From Caballeronia sp. dw_19 (GTDB lineage Bacteria; Pseudomonadota; Gammaproteobacteria; Burkholderiales; Burkholderiaceae), in contig NZ_JAAVUQ010000006.1 in NCBI RefSeq assembly GCF_018449515.1, positions 1 through 64,000 of the forward strand: DNA of 64,000 nt, in the 5' to 3' direction. Each line of letters starts with the position of its first letter. The first letter of the stretch is position 1. Position numbers and translations under genes: made by a program. This document shows positions 18,238 through 27,257 of this stretch, in pieces. The notes below the pieces were generated by a model. It was not told the DNA's origin, ran no database searches, and saw only the letters and a program-made list of their open reading frames with translations.

Positions 18238-19692
18238 TCATTCGATTGGGCGGAACTCGAAGACCTTGCCGTGCGCCGGATTCAGCACACCGACATCGCC
18301 GACGTTCAACGATGCCAGACGCTGCGCGATCTCCGCGCGGCGCGCTTCATCGGGTAAATGCTCGGTCTGGATATACGCGTCGGCAATTTTTTGCGATACA
18401 TCTCGAATCAGCTGGGTGTCGTCTCCGCTCGTGTGCGGAATGCGCAGAATCGTATCTCCCGCATAGGTCGGCACATGGCCAGCCGCACTCGGCTGCCACT
18501 GCGGCGGCTCGATGCCGTTCGCCAGATTCCGGATCTCTTCGCGCAAGCGCGTGCGCAGCATCGCGACGCCTTTGTCCGTGGTCGCCAGATGTTCGCGCGC
18601 GTGACTCGTGATCGGCCCCTGGCTGGTCCACGCATCGTAATCGCCCGGGCTGCGCTGACGTTCCTCTAGCGAGCGGTGCCGGCTTTGTCCGTAAAAATCG
18701 GTCTTTTCCAGGCCGACATTTTCCGGCTTGCCTTGATGATGCGGGTCGTCCCGATCATTAAAATGCCGCCACGCGATCACCAGCGTATTCGTGTCGTCGA
18801 CCGGGACGATCCAGCGCGTGAGGCCTGGACGGCCGAAATAACGCACCTTTTCGACACTCTCGAAGATCGCGCCGTTTTGCGAGAAATTCGGCGGGAAATG
18901 ATCGTGCACGCGCACCCAGATGAATTCGCCGACGCGCCGGGCGTTGGTGTAAAAGAAACCGTGCTTGCTCGGGTGGTAGGCGATCAATGGTAGTTCGGCG
19001 AAGACCTCGCTGAATTGCGCGCCCGCAACGCGGGTGTGCAGGAACGACACATGGAACGGGTCCATCGAATTTTCGCTCACCTGCACCCAATTACACGGCG
19101 AGTGAATCAGGTACGGCACCATGTCGTTATCGGACATGTCCATCGTGTCGAGTATCGGGAATGCCGGTGTGAGCGCTTGCGGACCAAAATAGGCGAAAAC
19201 CAAACCCTTGTATTCGACGGTCGGATACGCGCCCTGGCAAAACTTGTCTTTGTGCGGGCTGCTGGCCGGCTCGCCGGGGGTCTCGAGGATCGTGCCGTCA
19301 TTGCCGAACATCCAGCCGTGGTAACAGCAGCGGATGCCATGCTCGGCAATAATGCCGAACTCGAGCGACGCGCCGCGATGCGCGCAGTGCTTGTGCAGCA
19401 AGCCGATGTCACCCGATAGATCGCGATAGATGACCAGGTCTTCGCCCAATATGCGGATCGCCTGCGGGCGCTCGCCGATTTGCGAACTCATGATGATCGG
19501 ATGCCAAAAGCGACGCAGATACTCGCCGCCCGGCGTACCGCGGCCGACTTCGGAAATTTCCGTCTCGGCCGGACGATCGATCGGCTGATGATATCCGGCA
19601 AAGCGCAGCGGCGAGACCGTTGGCCCCGCTCCGCCGGCGCTGGGTGTGCCGGACACGGCCGCGGGGCCGGCGTTACTGAGTTCGTCGTGCAT
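18238..19692 (-). CDS. Rieske non-haem iron oxygenase, large subunit
   Basis: A 484-residue aromatic ring-hydroxylating oxygenase alpha subunit of the phthalate dioxygenase-like group. The N-terminal Rieske domain binds a [2Fe-2S] centre through CAHRG and CCYHGW. The catalytic domain shows the Asp/His/His iron ligands in NSMDPFHVSFLH. ATG 19692 is preceded by AGGAGAAA. It needs an electron-supplying reductase, and none is encoded in this window. Its place at the head of the ABC-transporter operon suggests that it oxidises or O-demethylates the imported compound or a derivative. Confidence 0.82.
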   Translation of the reverse strand: MHDELSNAGPAAVSGTPSAGGAGPTVSPLRFAGYHQPIDRPAETEISEVGRGTPGGEYLRRFWHPIIMSSQIGERPQAIRILGEDLVIYRDLSGDIGLLHKHCAHRGASLEFGIIAEHGIRCCYHGWMFGNDGTILETPGEPASSPHKDKFCQGAYPTVEYKGLVFAYFGPQALTPAFPILDTMDMSDNDMVPYLIHSPCNWVQVSENSMDPFHVSFLHTRVAGAQFSEVFAELPLIAYHPSKHGFFYTNARRVGEFIWVRVHDHFPPNFSQNGAIFESVEKVRYFGRPGLTRWIVPVDDTNTLVIAWRHFNDRDDPHHQGKPENVGLEKTDFYGQSRHRSLEERQRSPGDYDAWTSQGPITSHAREHLATTDKGVAMLRTRLREEIRNLANGIEPPQWQPSAAGHVPTYAGDTILRIPHTSGDDTQLIRDVSQKIADAYIQTEHLPDEARRAEIAQRLASLNVGDVGVLNPAHGKVFEFRPIE

Positions 19693-19951
19693 GCGGGCTT
19701 TTCTCCTGGCGGATACAAATTGTGGCCGCATCGACCAAGCACAGCTGGCGGCCGCCAATTCAGAACCCGTACAGCTTAGCCTTTCAATTTCCACTTACAC
19801 AACGCCATCGGCTGCCCATTAGGCAAATGCGGCTCACCTCATAAGGCGCGCTAATCGTCGACAAGCAGATTTTTGTTTTCGTTATAGGTCTGCGTGCTTT
19901 GCCTGATCATTTATGGCGTGTGAAGTGGCAGGCCGGCGACCGACCGGTGAA

Positions 19952-19994
19952 GCATACCAAATACGCAAACGAGTAGAAAAAAATAGAATTTGAT
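19952..19994 (+). promoter_or_regulatory. Shared 43-nt regulatory element, copy A
   Basis: This block, starting GCATACC and ending AATAGAATTTGAT, lies between the divergent Rieske operon and the aminotransferase gene. Aligned without gaps to the complement of 24772-24814 it matches at 35 of 43 positions, including an 18-base core AAAAATAGAATTTGAT with flanking bases. The rest of the 403-bp intergenic region shows no gene. It is probably a binding site plus promoter controlled by the LysR protein at 24871. Confidence 0.65.
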
Positions 19995-20095
19995 TCTGCG
20001 GGCAGCCAGGACGATGATGATTCACCGAAAATCGGTCCGCACTGAACTCGCGGCGCACGGCTGTTGCGCGCAATCAAAACAATAGAGGAAACAGT

Positions 20096-21184
20096 ATGCC
20101 CACGCTGACACCCAGATCAGGGATCCTCAACATAAAGCCCCATATGATCGCCACGCCGGAAGGCCACGCGCTCACGCAAAGCATCAACGTCTCGTCCAAC
20201 GAAAACGCCCTGGGACCCAGCGAACATGCAAGCGCCGCTGCCCATGCCGCATTGGATACCATCGAGCGCTATCCCGAAGACGGCGCCATGCGGCTCGTCA
20301 AAGCGATCGGCGAGGCATTTGATCTGGACCCGCAAAAAATCGTCTGTGGTCATGGCTCGGACGAACTGTTGCAGCGCCTTTCGCGCGCCTATTTGAATCC
20401 GGGCGACGAACTGATCCACAGCGTTCACGGCTACCTCAAATTCCCGAATTATGCGCATGCGATGGGCGCGCGCCCAGTGGCTGCGCCCGACAACGACTTT
20501 TGCGCATCCGTCGATGCGATTCTGTCGTGCGTCACCGCGCGCACGCGGATGGTGCTGCTGGCAAATCCGGACAACCCGACCGGTACGTGTCTGTCGGGCA
20601 GCGAAATTCGCCGGCTTCACGCGGGTTTGCCTGAAGACACTCTGCTGGTACTGGATTCGGCCTATGCCGAATACGTTACCGCGGCCGATTATGAGATCCC
20701 GACGAAGCTGATCAACGAATCGCAAAACGTGGTGATGACGCGCACCTTCTCGAAAATCTTCGGTCTCGCCGGGATGCGCCTGGGCTGGGCGTATGGCCCG
20801 GGTGCCGTGATCGACGTGCTCAAGCGTCTGAGCATGACGTTTCCGGTTAGCGCCCCTGCGGTGGCCGCCGGCATCGCTGCGTTGGCCGATAAACAGCATG
20901 TTGCCAGGACGTTTGCGGCCAACCGTGAGGTGCTGCAGTCGCTGACCGAGCAATTAACCGCGCTGGGGCTCTACGTGTACCCTAGCAACACGAACTTCGC
21001 GCTGATTCGCTTCGATAATCCGCTAAAGACCGCGCAGGCGGCCTACGACTATCTGTTTGCGCGCGGCATTGTCGCGCGCCGGTTCAATTCACCGGCTTAT
21101 GAGAACACCGTGCGCGTCACGATCGGGCTTAAAGCGGAGATCGACGCGGTGATCGCCGCGCTGACCGATTTTGTGCGCGCGTAA
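20096..21184 (+). CDS. HisC-like class II aminotransferase
   Basis: A 362-residue PLP-dependent aminotransferase similar to histidinol-phosphate aminotransferase. The fold-type I landmarks are all present: SSNENALGPS near the N-terminus, NPDNPTG (157-163), the Asp187 contact to the PLP pyridine nitrogen (LVLDSAY) and the Schiff-base Lys220 in TFSKIFGLAG. AGAGGAA precedes the ATG. There are no other his genes nearby, and the neighbours are catabolic. It probably removes the amino group of the compound imported by the ABC system to give a 2-oxo acid, rather than serving histidine synthesis. Confidence 0.8.
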   Translation: MPTLTPRSGILNIKPHMIATPEGHALTQSINVSSNENALGPSEHASAAAHAALDTIERYPEDGAMRLVKAIGEAFDLDPQKIVCGHGSDELLQRLSRAYLNPGDELIHSVHGYLKFPNYAHAMGARPVAAPDNDFCASVDAILSCVTARTRMVLLANPDNPTGTCLSGSEIRRLHAGLPEDTLLVLDSAYAEYVTAADYEIPTKLINESQNVVMTRTFSKIFGLAGMRLGWAYGPGAVIDVLKRLSMTFPVSAPAVAAGIAALADKQHVARTFAANREVLQSLTEQLTALGLYVYPSNTNFALIRFDNPLKTAQAAYDYLFARGIVARRFNSPAYENTVRVTIGLKAEIDAVIAALTDFVRA

Positions 21185-21279
21185 AGGTGCGGCCTCGTCC
21201 GCCGTCGATCGGACGAATCCACCCGTGTCGCGCAATGCGCGACGCCGGCAATGCTTGGCCCTCAGTAGGGAACCGCTTC

Positions 21280-22839
21280 ATGTCTCAGAATAATGCGCAC
21301 TATATCGACGTGGATGCCGCTGATCTGCGTACGCCGGGGTCCGCCAGCGCGCCATCGATTCGAAAATATCGCAATTACATTGCGGGTCAATGGTGCGATC
21401 CCTTATCGGACGACTGGTTTGGCTCGGTCAATCCTGCAGACGGCAAGGTATGGGCACACGTACCCAAGGGCGGCGCAAAAGATGCGGCGCGCGCGGTGCA
21501 AGCGGCACGCAGCGCGTTCGCGTCGCCGGCCTGGCGCGCACTGACGGCAACCGCGCGGGGTGAACTGTTGTACCGTGTCGCCGCGGTGTTCGAGAGCCGC
21601 ATCGAGGAACTGGCGCACATCGAAACACGCGACAACGGCAAGCGTCTCGCGGAAGTCATTCCGCAACTGCGCTATCTGCCCACCTATCTTCGCTACTTTG
21701 CCGGCTTGGCCGACAAGATAGAAGGGGCGGTCATCCCGGTCGATGTGGCCGGCGTCTTCAATTTCACGCGGCACGAGCCGCTCGGCGTGGTGGTGGCGAT
21801 AACGCCGTGGAATTCGCCGCTGATGCTGGCGATCTGGAAGCTTGCGCCCGCGCTTGCCGCGGGCAACACCGTGGTGCTCAAGCCGTCCGAACACGCGTCG
21901 ATCTCATCGCTGGAATTGGCACGCGTATTCGAGGATGCCGGCATGCCGCCTGGCGTCGTCAATGTCGTCACCGGCTGGGGGTTTGACGTGGGTGACGCGC
22001 TGGTGCGCCATCCGGATGTTGCGGCAATCAGTTTCACCGGCTCGGAGATCGGCGGACAAACGATCGCCGCCGCAGCTGCGGTGGACGTTAAACGGGTGAC
22101 GCTCGAACTCGGCGGAAAATCACCGCAACTGGTGTTTGCCGATGCGAACCTCGATGATGCGGTGAACGGTGTCGCAAGCGGCATGTTCTCCGCGCTCGGT
22201 CAATCGTGTATCGCCGGGTCGCGCTTGCTGGTCCACGCGAGCATTCACGACGAATTTGTCGAGCGCCTCGTCGCGCTGATGCGTAATGTGCGGATCGGTG
22301 ACCCCTGCGACCCGGCAACGCAGATCGGCCCGGTCGCCACGCAAGCGCAGTATCAAAAAGTCCTGCAATTTATCGATGATGCGAAAAGCGAGGGCGCGCG
22401 ATGCGTGCTGGGCGGCGGCCCGGCGACCGAGCCGCGCTGCCAGGGCGGCTGGTTCGTCGAACCGACAATTTTCACCGACGTGAAGCCGCAGATGACGCTA
22501 TTTCGCGAAGAAGTCTTCGGCCCGGTGCTGGCCGTCTCGCGCTTTGACGACGACGCGCAAGCGACGCTGCTCGCAAACGACACCAGGTACGGCTTGGCGG
22601 CCGGCATCTGGACACAGGACATGTCACGCGCGTTCAGGCTGTCCGAACAGATCCAGGCGGGTACGATCTATATCAACAGTTATCGCCACGTCAGCATGAT
22701 GTCGCCGGTGGGCGGCTTCAAGCACAGTGGCTATGGACGCGAGAACGGCATCGAGGCAATCAAGGAATTCCAGCAGGTCAAAAGCGTCTGGATAGGGCTT
22801 CAACCCGTGCCGAACGCATTTCCCGCCCCCGCTGTTTGA
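21280..22839 (+). CDS. NAD(P)-dependent aldehyde dehydrogenase
   Basis: A 519-residue enzyme of the ALDH superfamily, slightly longer than usual at the N-terminus. Catalytic residues are Cys310 (GQSCIAGSR), the general base Glu276 (LELGGKSP) and Asn178 (TPWNSP); the cofactor motif FTGSEIGG is at 252-259. The start at 21280 has AGTAGGGA upstream. It is 95 bp after the aminotransferase gene in the same direction. It would oxidise the aldehyde formed by decarboxylation of the transamination product. Alternatives such as a semialdehyde or betaine aldehyde substrate are possible. Confidence 0.85.
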   Translation: MSQNNAHYIDVDAADLRTPGSASAPSIRKYRNYIAGQWCDPLSDDWFGSVNPADGKVWAHVPKGGAKDAARAVQAARSAFASPAWRALTATARGELLYRVAAVFESRIEELAHIETRDNGKRLAEVIPQLRYLPTYLRYFAGLADKIEGAVIPVDVAGVFNFTRHEPLGVVVAITPWNSPLMLAIWKLAPALAAGNTVVLKPSEHASISSLELARVFEDAGMPPGVVNVVTGWGFDVGDALVRHPDVAAISFTGSEIGGQTIAAAAAVDVKRVTLELGGKSPQLVFADANLDDAVNGVASGMFSALGQSCIAGSRLLVHASIHDEFVERLVALMRNVRIGDPCDPATQIGPVATQAQYQKVLQFIDDAKSEGARCVLGGGPATEPRCQGGWFVEPTIFTDVKPQMTLFREEVFGPVLAVSRFDDDAQATLLANDTRYGLAAGIWTQDMSRAFRLSEQIQAGTIYINSYRHVSMMSPVGGFKHSGYGRENGIEAIKEFQQVKSVWIGLQPVPNAFPAPAV

Positions 22840-22887
22840 CGCGAGGCGTAGCCACCTCTATCTCATCAAGCATCGGGCATTGAAACC

Positions 22888-23511
22888 ATGACGACTGCAA
22901 AATCACCGTTTCACCCAGGCAAGGTTTCCTGGTCGGGCGACAATCCGGGCATCTACCTGAAAGAACGGGAAGACGGCCCCTACGTCACATTGATGGTGTA
23001 TTTCCGCATCGTCCTGTCACCGCATGGGCCAGGCACCGCGATGTTGCTGCTCGAAGCACCGCACGAGAGTGCACCGGCGGCAGGTATCAAAAATGTGCTG
23101 CTCGGCGACAATCCCGCGTTGACGCATTATTTGTTCGATGAGTTTTGCCGGCATTTCGGCGTGTTCCGCAACCTGCCCGCGATGGCCACGCCGACGCTCA
23201 TGCCGCTTGACAGCGTGAGCGAGAGCGGCGACGCACGCTCGGCATTCACGGTAACGTTGCGCAGCGGCAGCGACGTGTTCGCTCTGCACTGGGACGATCT
23301 CGCCGAGCCGTTTGCCGCCGCGGTGTCGCCCGCGCAATCGGCGACCGGCCATCACGAAATGTATAGCTGCTTTATCGAAGCCCGGCAGGCGTCGATCACC
23401 GTGAATGGCCGGCGCCTGGCAGGCAAGCCGATCATCCGGGACTTCATGGGGCGGCCCAGCAGTTCCGCGTTCCTCGCGTTCTCGGAAACCTGGACCCGCG
23501 AAGCCGGTTAG
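22888..23511 (+). CDS. Hypothetical protein of the catabolic island
   Basis: A 207-residue protein that I do not recognise. It has no signal peptide or membrane segment and looks like a soluble mixed alpha/beta protein, with a hydrophobic strand-like stretch VTLMVYFRIVLSP and a region TAMLLLEAPHES. It contains several histidines (HYLFDEFCRHFG, GHHEMYSC) that could bind a metal. It is 48 bp downstream of the aldehyde dehydrogenase, co-directional and probably co-transcribed, and it meets the ThDP genes tail to tail with an 11-bp gap. A function in the same pathway is likely; nothing more can be said. Confidence 0.6.
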   Translation: MTTAKSPFHPGKVSWSGDNPGIYLKEREDGPYVTLMVYFRIVLSPHGPGTAMLLLEAPHESAPAAGIKNVLLGDNPALTHYLFDEFCRHFGVFRNLPAMATPTLMPLDSVSESGDARSAFTVTLRSGSDVFALHWDDLAEPFAAAVSPAQSATGHHEMYSCFIEARQASITVNGRRLAGKPIIRDFMGRPSSSAFLAFSETWTREAG

Positions 23512-23522
23512 GCGAACGCCTC

Positions 23523-24092
23523 TTAGGCGAGTGCCCGGAATGCCTCGCCGAATTCACGCCGGCGCGCGGCGCTATGCAATATGTCGAAATCTTGCGGGTA
23601 ATGCTCGCCCGGCACGACCTGCAGCACCACGAAGATCGGGCCTTGCTGCTTGAGCACATCGCCGATTTCGGCGGAAAACTGAGCAAGGCCGGCAAACGTA
23701 TAGGTGTGTTTGTAGCCCGCTGCCTGCGCGAGCGCGGCGAAATCCACGCAGCGTGCGCCGGGTATCGGATGGCTGCCGTTGGCCTCATACGTCCCGTTAT
23801 TGCAAACAAAATGAATCAGGTTCGATGGCGCGACGTCGGCGATCGTGACCAGCGTGCCGAGATTCATCAGCAAACTGCCGTCGCCATCCAGTACCAGAAT
23901 GCGTTTGTCGGGTCGCCCGAGCGCCAGGCCGAGCGCGTGTGACGACGCTTGCCCCATCGCCCCGACACCGAGATAGGTCAGCGCACCGGGTTTGATCGCA
24001 ATCCATTCGAATGCAGCCTGAAACACCGGGACGACGATTTCATCGGTATGGTGTTGCGCCAGCACCTTCAGACACTCATCGCGTTTCATCAT
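23523..24092 (-). CDS. ThDP-dependent 2-oxoacid decarboxylase, PP-domain subunit
   Basis: A 189-residue subunit carrying the diphosphate-binding half of a thiamin-diphosphate enzyme: GDGSLLMNLGT...NN is the GDG-X(about 25)-NN ThDP/Mg motif. The small size and the separate PYR subunit match the sulfopyruvate decarboxylase (ComE) and phosphonopyruvate decarboxylase group. The ATG at 24092 follows the stop of the alpha gene by three bases with GGAG upstream; a GTG at 24095 and a second ATG at 24089 are alternatives. It forms the active site at an interface with the alpha subunit. Confidence 0.8.
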   Translation of the reverse strand: MMKRDECLKVLAQHHTDEIVVPVFQAAFEWIAIKPGALTYLGVGAMGQASSHALGLALGRPDKRILVLDGDGSLLMNLGTLVTIADVAPSNLIHFVCNNGTYEANGSHPIPGARCVDFAALAQAAGYKHTYTFAGLAQFSAEIGDVLKQQGPIFVVLQVVPGEHYPQDFDILHSAARRREFGEAFRALA

Positions 24093-24095
24093 CAC

Positions 24096-24617
24096 TTACT
24101 CCGGACTTTGGGTAACCACGAACACGAACGGCTGCGAGCTCTCGTAGGCGTGCTCGAACGCCGCCTTGATCTGCCCGGCATCCTGTCTCGCGCCGAGACG
24201 CGCATGGCGGACTTTCATTACGTCGAGAATCGGTTCGACGATCCGGATGCCGACCTTGCCGGAGTCCGGCGGCGCGCGGTTCGGCTCCATCCCCTGCAAC
24301 CCGACGATCATGCAGATCGGCAGTTCGTACTCGACGGCGATCGCCCGGATCGCGTTGATCGAATCGAGCAGACCGGTATGCTGCATCAGCAACACCGCGC
24401 GTTTTCCGGCAAATGCGAGCCCCGCACAAATCGATACGCCCTCGTCTTCCTTGCAGACGCGCACCAGACGCAACGACGCATCGCGCGAGATTGGCCACAA
24501 TAGGTTGTCGCTGGTAACGATGTCCGGCACCGATACGACTGTCTCGATGCCGCACTGCTTGATGGCCGCGATGATGTCGCTGCCGCGAACCCCGCCACCG
24601 TTTGACTCTTCCGTCAT
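24096..24617 (-). CDS. ThDP-dependent 2-oxoacid decarboxylase, PYR-domain subunit
   Basis: A 173-residue subunit like ComD, the pyrimidine-binding half of sulfopyruvate decarboxylase. The catalytic glutamate is expected in VCKEDEGVSICAGLAFAG, followed by LLMQHTGLLDSINAI. The start at 24617 has GGGGGGAA upstream; the frame remains open to 24776, but that part overlaps the promoter. With the beta subunit it should decarboxylate a 2-oxo acid to an aldehyde. Together with the aminotransferase and aldehyde dehydrogenase this gives a transaminate-decarboxylate-oxidise route. The substrate could be sulfopyruvate, phosphonopyruvate or a carbon analogue. Confidence 0.78.
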   Translation of the reverse strand: MTEESNGGGVRGSDIIAAIKQCGIETVVSVPDIVTSDNLLWPISRDASLRLVRVCKEDEGVSICAGLAFAGKRAVLLMQHTGLLDSINAIRAIAVEYELPICMIVGLQGMEPNRAPPDSGKVGIRIVEPILDVMKVRHARLGARQDAGQIKAAFEHAYESSQPFVFVVTQSPE

Positions 24618-24771
24618 TCGAGTTCCCCCCGCTTGTGTGTCAAGCCGAATGCCCCAAGCGCCGGTTTGCCCGGCGGACAACGTCACAGCAGCATGCGGCC
24701 TGATCGCAAAAAAAGCCCACGGCTTCTGCAAATGCTGATCCGCCATCATGATCGTCCGCAGTCCGTTACAT

Positions 24772-24814
24772 ATCAAATTCTATTTTTTACTGCTCGATTG
24801 TGCGTATGTTATGC
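24772..24814 (-). promoter_or_regulatory. Shared 43-nt regulatory element, copy B
   Basis: The complement of this block starts GCATAAC and ends AATAGAATTTGAT; it matches copy A (19952-19994) at 35 of 43 positions without gaps. It lies 155 bp upstream of the ThDP alpha start and 57 bp upstream of the divergent LysR gene, the classical place for a LysR-type autoregulatory and activation site. GCGTAT/ATACGC elements in both copies fit a LysR half-site. Confidence 0.65.
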
Positions 24815-24870
24815 ATCCAGCCGCCGGATTATTGCCGCTGGTAAGATGCGATCCAAAAGGGTAGCCAACC

Positions 24871-25908
24871 ATGATCGAGCTGAGAGTCCTGAGGATTTTT
24901 CTCGCCGTGGCCGAGAGCCGCAGCTTTACGCTCGCGGCCAAGCATCTGGAGAAGACCCAGTCGGCGGTGTCGCAGGCGGTTCGCCAGCTCGAAGAAGAAC
25001 TCGGCGTCGTGCTGATCGACCGCGACAGCCGGCCGATGGCGCTGACGGCTTCGGGCTTGACCTTGCGCGATCGAGCCTATCAGCTGCTCGAGGATGCGGA
25101 CGCGCTGGTCGGCGCGATTCGGGAGCAGGGTAACAACAAAATTCAGGAAATACGCGTTGGGGTGGTCGATTCGTTTGCGGCGGCAGCCAGCGTCGAACTC
25201 ATCGAATTCCTGCTTGGCTACGCGACCAATCTTTCGGTCTGGACCGGCATGACGGCGCGGCTCGGCGACGCGCTGATGCAGCACAAAGTCGACATGATCA
25301 TCACCAACGATTCGCTCGACGACGTCGAAGGCCTGGATCGATTCGAATTGCTGCGGGAACCCTTTGTCATGCTGGCGCCGAAGAAAATCGCCAGCGCGGG
25401 CGGTGCGCTGAGCCTGCCCGAGCTCGCGCGCAACTATCCGATGATCCGCTATAACCCGCATTCGATTCTCGGCATGCAAATCGAACGCCTTCTGCGCTCG
25501 CAAAATGTGCATGCAACGCGACAGCTCTCGGTCGATCAGACCGATACGCTGGTCGCTATGGTCGCCGGCGGCATCGGCTGGTCGATCACGACACCATTGT
25601 GCTTATTGCAGGCGCGCACGCATCTGGCGAATGTCGATATTCTGCCGCTTGGCGAGCCGCTGTTTTTCCGGCGCCTGGTGCTCGCTTCGCGCAGCGGCGA
25701 ATACGGCGACCTGACCGAACGGCTCGCAGCGCTCGCCGGGACGCTTCTGGCTACCCGCGTGTTCGATCAAATGAAACTGTTGATTCCCTGGGTCGCGGAC
25801 AAGGTCTCGATCAAATATGCGGAATCGGCCCCCGTGCGAGACGCATGTATCACCCGGCCAGACAGCGCGTCTGCCGCTACCGTGACGGCACCGCTCGAAC
25901 GATCGTAG
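24871..25908 (+). CDS. LysR-type transcriptional regulator
   Basis: A 345-residue LysR-family regulator with an N-terminal winged helix (ELRVLRIFLAVAESRSFTLA, KTQSAVSQAVRQLEEELG) and an effector domain from about residue 90, with a C-terminal extension beyond the usual 300 residues. It is divergent from the ThDP decarboxylase genes, and element B lies between them. By family habit it should sense a pathway intermediate and activate the divergent genes; the second copy of the element at 19952 extends its probable regulon to the transporter, Rieske, aminotransferase and ALDH genes. Confidence 0.85.
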   Translation: MIELRVLRIFLAVAESRSFTLAAKHLEKTQSAVSQAVRQLEEELGVVLIDRDSRPMALTASGLTLRDRAYQLLEDADALVGAIREQGNNKIQEIRVGVVDSFAAAASVELIEFLLGYATNLSVWTGMTARLGDALMQHKVDMIITNDSLDDVEGLDRFELLREPFVMLAPKKIASAGGALSLPELARNYPMIRYNPHSILGMQIERLLRSQNVHATRQLSVDQTDTLVAMVAGGIGWSITTPLCLLQARTHLANVDILPLGEPLFFRRLVLASRSGEYGDLTERLAALAGTLLATRVFDQMKLLIPWVADKVSIKYAESAPVRDACITRPDSASAATVTAPLERS

Positions 25909-26042
25909 GGCGACGCGATCGTCGCCGCGAATTAAAATTCTTTATCGTGCGTTGACGCTTTGCCTTATGGCCCGCACTTTCCACTAGGGTGCCGGCGTTG
26001 CGTGAGCCTATCCTGAATACCCTTAAGGCTTGCACGGCATCC

Positions 26043-27257
26043 ATGTCTTTCAAAAATCAGATCGATCCCGACCGCTCCCGCGCTGATCAGAGCGCCATCG
26101 AGCGAATGCTCGCGGCGCAGCCGCAGTGGCAAGGCGTGGTTCAAGCGCAGGCGGTTCTCGAACTCGACGGCCAGATGCTGCTGCACGCAGGGCCGCCGGT
26201 GCGCGATCCGCGCGAGCTGACAACGCCGTTGCTGAACTCAGCCGTGATGGCAGTCCTGTTCGAGGGCTGGGCGCAAGATCAGGCAAGCGCGCAAGCATTG
26301 CTGCGATCCGGAAAAATCAGGCTCGAGCCGGCCCAGGATCGCCACGTGGCCGTCCCGCTGGCCGACGTGCTGTCGCCCTCGATGTTCGTTCAGGTGGTGG
26401 CTGCGCGCGACAATCAGGATTGCCGTGCGTACAGCCCGTTGAACGGCGGCGGCACGGAGGTCATACGGGTGGGTTTGTGCAATCCCGCAGTGCTGGAGCA
26501 GTTGCGCTGGGTCAACGGCGAGTTGGCGGCGACGTTGCGCGAGGTGTTCGGCGATCCGCTCGCACTGATCGAATTAGCTGACACCGGCCTGTCGCTCGGC
26601 GACGACTGTCATGGTCAGACGGCGCACGCAACCGACGCGCTGACGCAGCTATTGTCACAACGGCTCGGCAGTGCTGCGGCCGACGTGCGTTGTCGAACCT
26701 TCCTGCAGCGCTCGCCGGGCTTTTTTTTGAATCTCTGGATGGCCGCCACCAAATGCATCATGCGCGCCGCACAGGGCATTGCGGATTCAAGCGTGATCAC
26801 CGGCATGGGCGGCAACGGCTTCGAATTCGGCATTCAACTCGCTGGCCGGCCGCGCCACTGGATCACCGTGCCGGCGTCGCCGCCCCTCGCGGTGGGCGCA
26901 CCGTTCGATGCGACGCGAGCGCTGGGCGCGATCGGTGACAGCGCGATCGTCGACGCGTTCGGGTTTGGGGCGATGGCGCCGGGCCATGCGCAGCGCAGCG
27001 CGCAGGCACTGTCGTCGATTGCCGGCGGCGCGACGTTGTCACCGCAGGCATTCCTGGCCGCCCATCCCGGTTTTCCGCTTAGCGGCGCGCGTGTCGGTCT
27101 GGCCGCCGCGACGGTCTGCGAACAACAGGCCGCGCCGATCATCAGCCTCGGCGTGCTCGACAACCGTGGCATCGACGGGCGGCTGGGGCCCGGTTTGTAT
27201 CAGCCGCCCGTCGCCGTATTCATGACGGCCTGCGAAGCATTACGGAACAGCCAATGA
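26043..27257 (+). CDS. DUF1116-family protein (AllG/YlbE-like)
   Basis: A 404-residue protein that resembles the DUF1116 family (E. coli YlbE, YahG). Recognisable stretches are PLNGGGTEVIRVGLCN, CHGQTAHATDALTQ, MGGNGFEFGIQL and GPGLYQPP. In E. coli YlbE (AllG) works with FdrA and YlbF in oxamate carbamoyl transfer, and neither partner is encoded here. It overlaps the downstream amidase start by 4 bp (ATGA), so the two were translated together. A role in carbamoyl or amide nitrogen metabolism is a guess from the family and the amidase neighbour. Confidence 0.65.
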   Translation: MSFKNQIDPDRSRADQSAIERMLAAQPQWQGVVQAQAVLELDGQMLLHAGPPVRDPRELTTPLLNSAVMAVLFEGWAQDQASAQALLRSGKIRLEPAQDRHVAVPLADVLSPSMFVQVVAARDNQDCRAYSPLNGGGTEVIRVGLCNPAVLEQLRWVNGELAATLREVFGDPLALIELADTGLSLGDDCHGQTAHATDALTQLLSQRLGSAAADVRCRTFLQRSPGFFLNLWMAATKCIMRAAQGIADSSVITGMGGNGFEFGIQLAGRPRHWITVPASPPLAVGAPFDATRALGAIGDSAIVDAFGFGAMAPGHAQRSAQALSSIAGGATLSPQAFLAAHPGFPLSGARVGLAAATVCEQQAAPIISLGVLDNRGIDGRLGPGLYQPPVAVFMTACEALRNSQ

